Shown here: piece after piece, positions 5,742-5,914 of the stretch
Position numbering within the stretch: the stretch's first letter is position 1
Layout: the number at the start of each line of letters is the position of its first letter
Source: Pseudomonadota bacterium
GTDB lineage: Bacteria > Pseudomonadota > Alphaproteobacteria > Rhodospirillales > Casp-alpha2
DNA: 5,914 bases
Assembly: GCA_022563215.1 (NCBI GenBank)
Contig: JADFNT010000116.1
Span: 1 to 5,914 of the forward strand
Direction of reading: 5' to 3'
The notes under the pieces: model-generated
Seen by the model: only the letters and a program-made list of their open reading frames with translations
The model's database searches: none
What the model was told of the DNA's origin: nothing
Translations under genes and position numbers: made by a program

Positions 5742-5914
5742 CCGGTACTCACTTTCATAATTCCTCCCGTGGTCCCAGAGGTTCAAGGGGGCCGGGAAAA
5801 TCCTCCGGCGGCGAATGGGAAACAAGGATTCCCCGAATTGCCGCCCGGGCAGGTGACCGGGGTCACTCGGGTGAAAAAAAGTCCGTGAGGGTCGGGGGAA
5901 AAGGCCGGCGGCGG

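Larger units (their letters stand above)
5294..5914. other. 621-bp region without a confident gene
   Basis: From left to right it holds: the divK ribosome binding site and leader with inverted repeats (to about 5430); a candidate divK promoter (5452-5480); a minus-strand terminator (5515-5541); an 80-bp stretch with nested inverted repeats (5579-5658); a minus-strand signal-peptide-like mini-ORF (5646-5741); and a GC-rich segment to the window edge with one palindrome, GTGACC-GG-GGTCAC (5853-5866). Local base composition swings from AT-rich (about 5480-5520 and 5550-5580) to strongly GC-rich at the right edge, unlike the evenly GC-rich coding part. Confidence 0.6.

Noticed and set aside
4641..5754. 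AAGTGAGTAC at 4641-4650 repeated in inverse at 5745-5754
   Set aside because: Ten-base matches between strands are expected by chance in a window of this size, and the flanks do not extend the match convincingly.
5628..5888. Plus-strand 86-codon open frame near the right edge
   Set aside because: The translation is low-complexity Arg/Gly/Pro with no Shine-Dalgarno sequence and no recognisable family; it looks like GC-rich noise.

Overview
This window looks like ordinary chromosome from a GC-rich alphaproteobacterium, most likely of the Rhodospirillales or a relative. Three things support this: a DivK that keeps the residue pattern of the Caulobacter cell-cycle regulator, a cysteine-free 55-residue bL33 of alphaproteobacterial type, and a TopA and an RNase R with Lys/Arg-rich tails. 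The species assignment is inference.

Positions 1-4331 (+) read as one probable co-directional unit. It holds the 3' end of topA (DNA topoisomerase I), rnr (RNase R, TTG start 4 bp after topA), and an S41-family carboxy-terminal-processing peptidase with a PDZ domain and a probable lipoprotein signal, 50 bp after rnr. The first two act in nucleic-acid topology and RNA decay. The third would work in the envelope, so it is probably a positional rather than a functional partner.

Positions 4381-4675 (+) are a self-contained rpmG unit: a good sigma70-type promoter, a hairpin at about the predicted transcript start, the bL33 gene, and an intrinsic terminator.

Positions 4684-5293 (-) carry divK, intact with all expected receiver residues. 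Directly downstream, where many alphaproteobacteria have pleD, lies only a 70-codon remnant. It matches the first ~37 residues of a PleD receiver and probably the last ~20 residues of a GGDEF domain, with the start codon changed to ATA, a damaged acidic pocket and an in-frame TAG. I read it as a pleD gene gutted by a large internal deletion. It is the most interesting thing in the window.

Positions 5294-5914 hold no confident protein gene. They contain a divK leader and promoter region with several inverted repeats, a minus-strand terminator with no recognised gene, an 80-bp stretch able to form nested stems, and a minus-strand mini-ORF that looks like a bare signal peptide and overlaps a six-codon ORF with a strong Shine-Dalgarno sequence. 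I see no mobile element, CRISPR array, functional tRNA or rRNA, and no convincing new multi-gene system.
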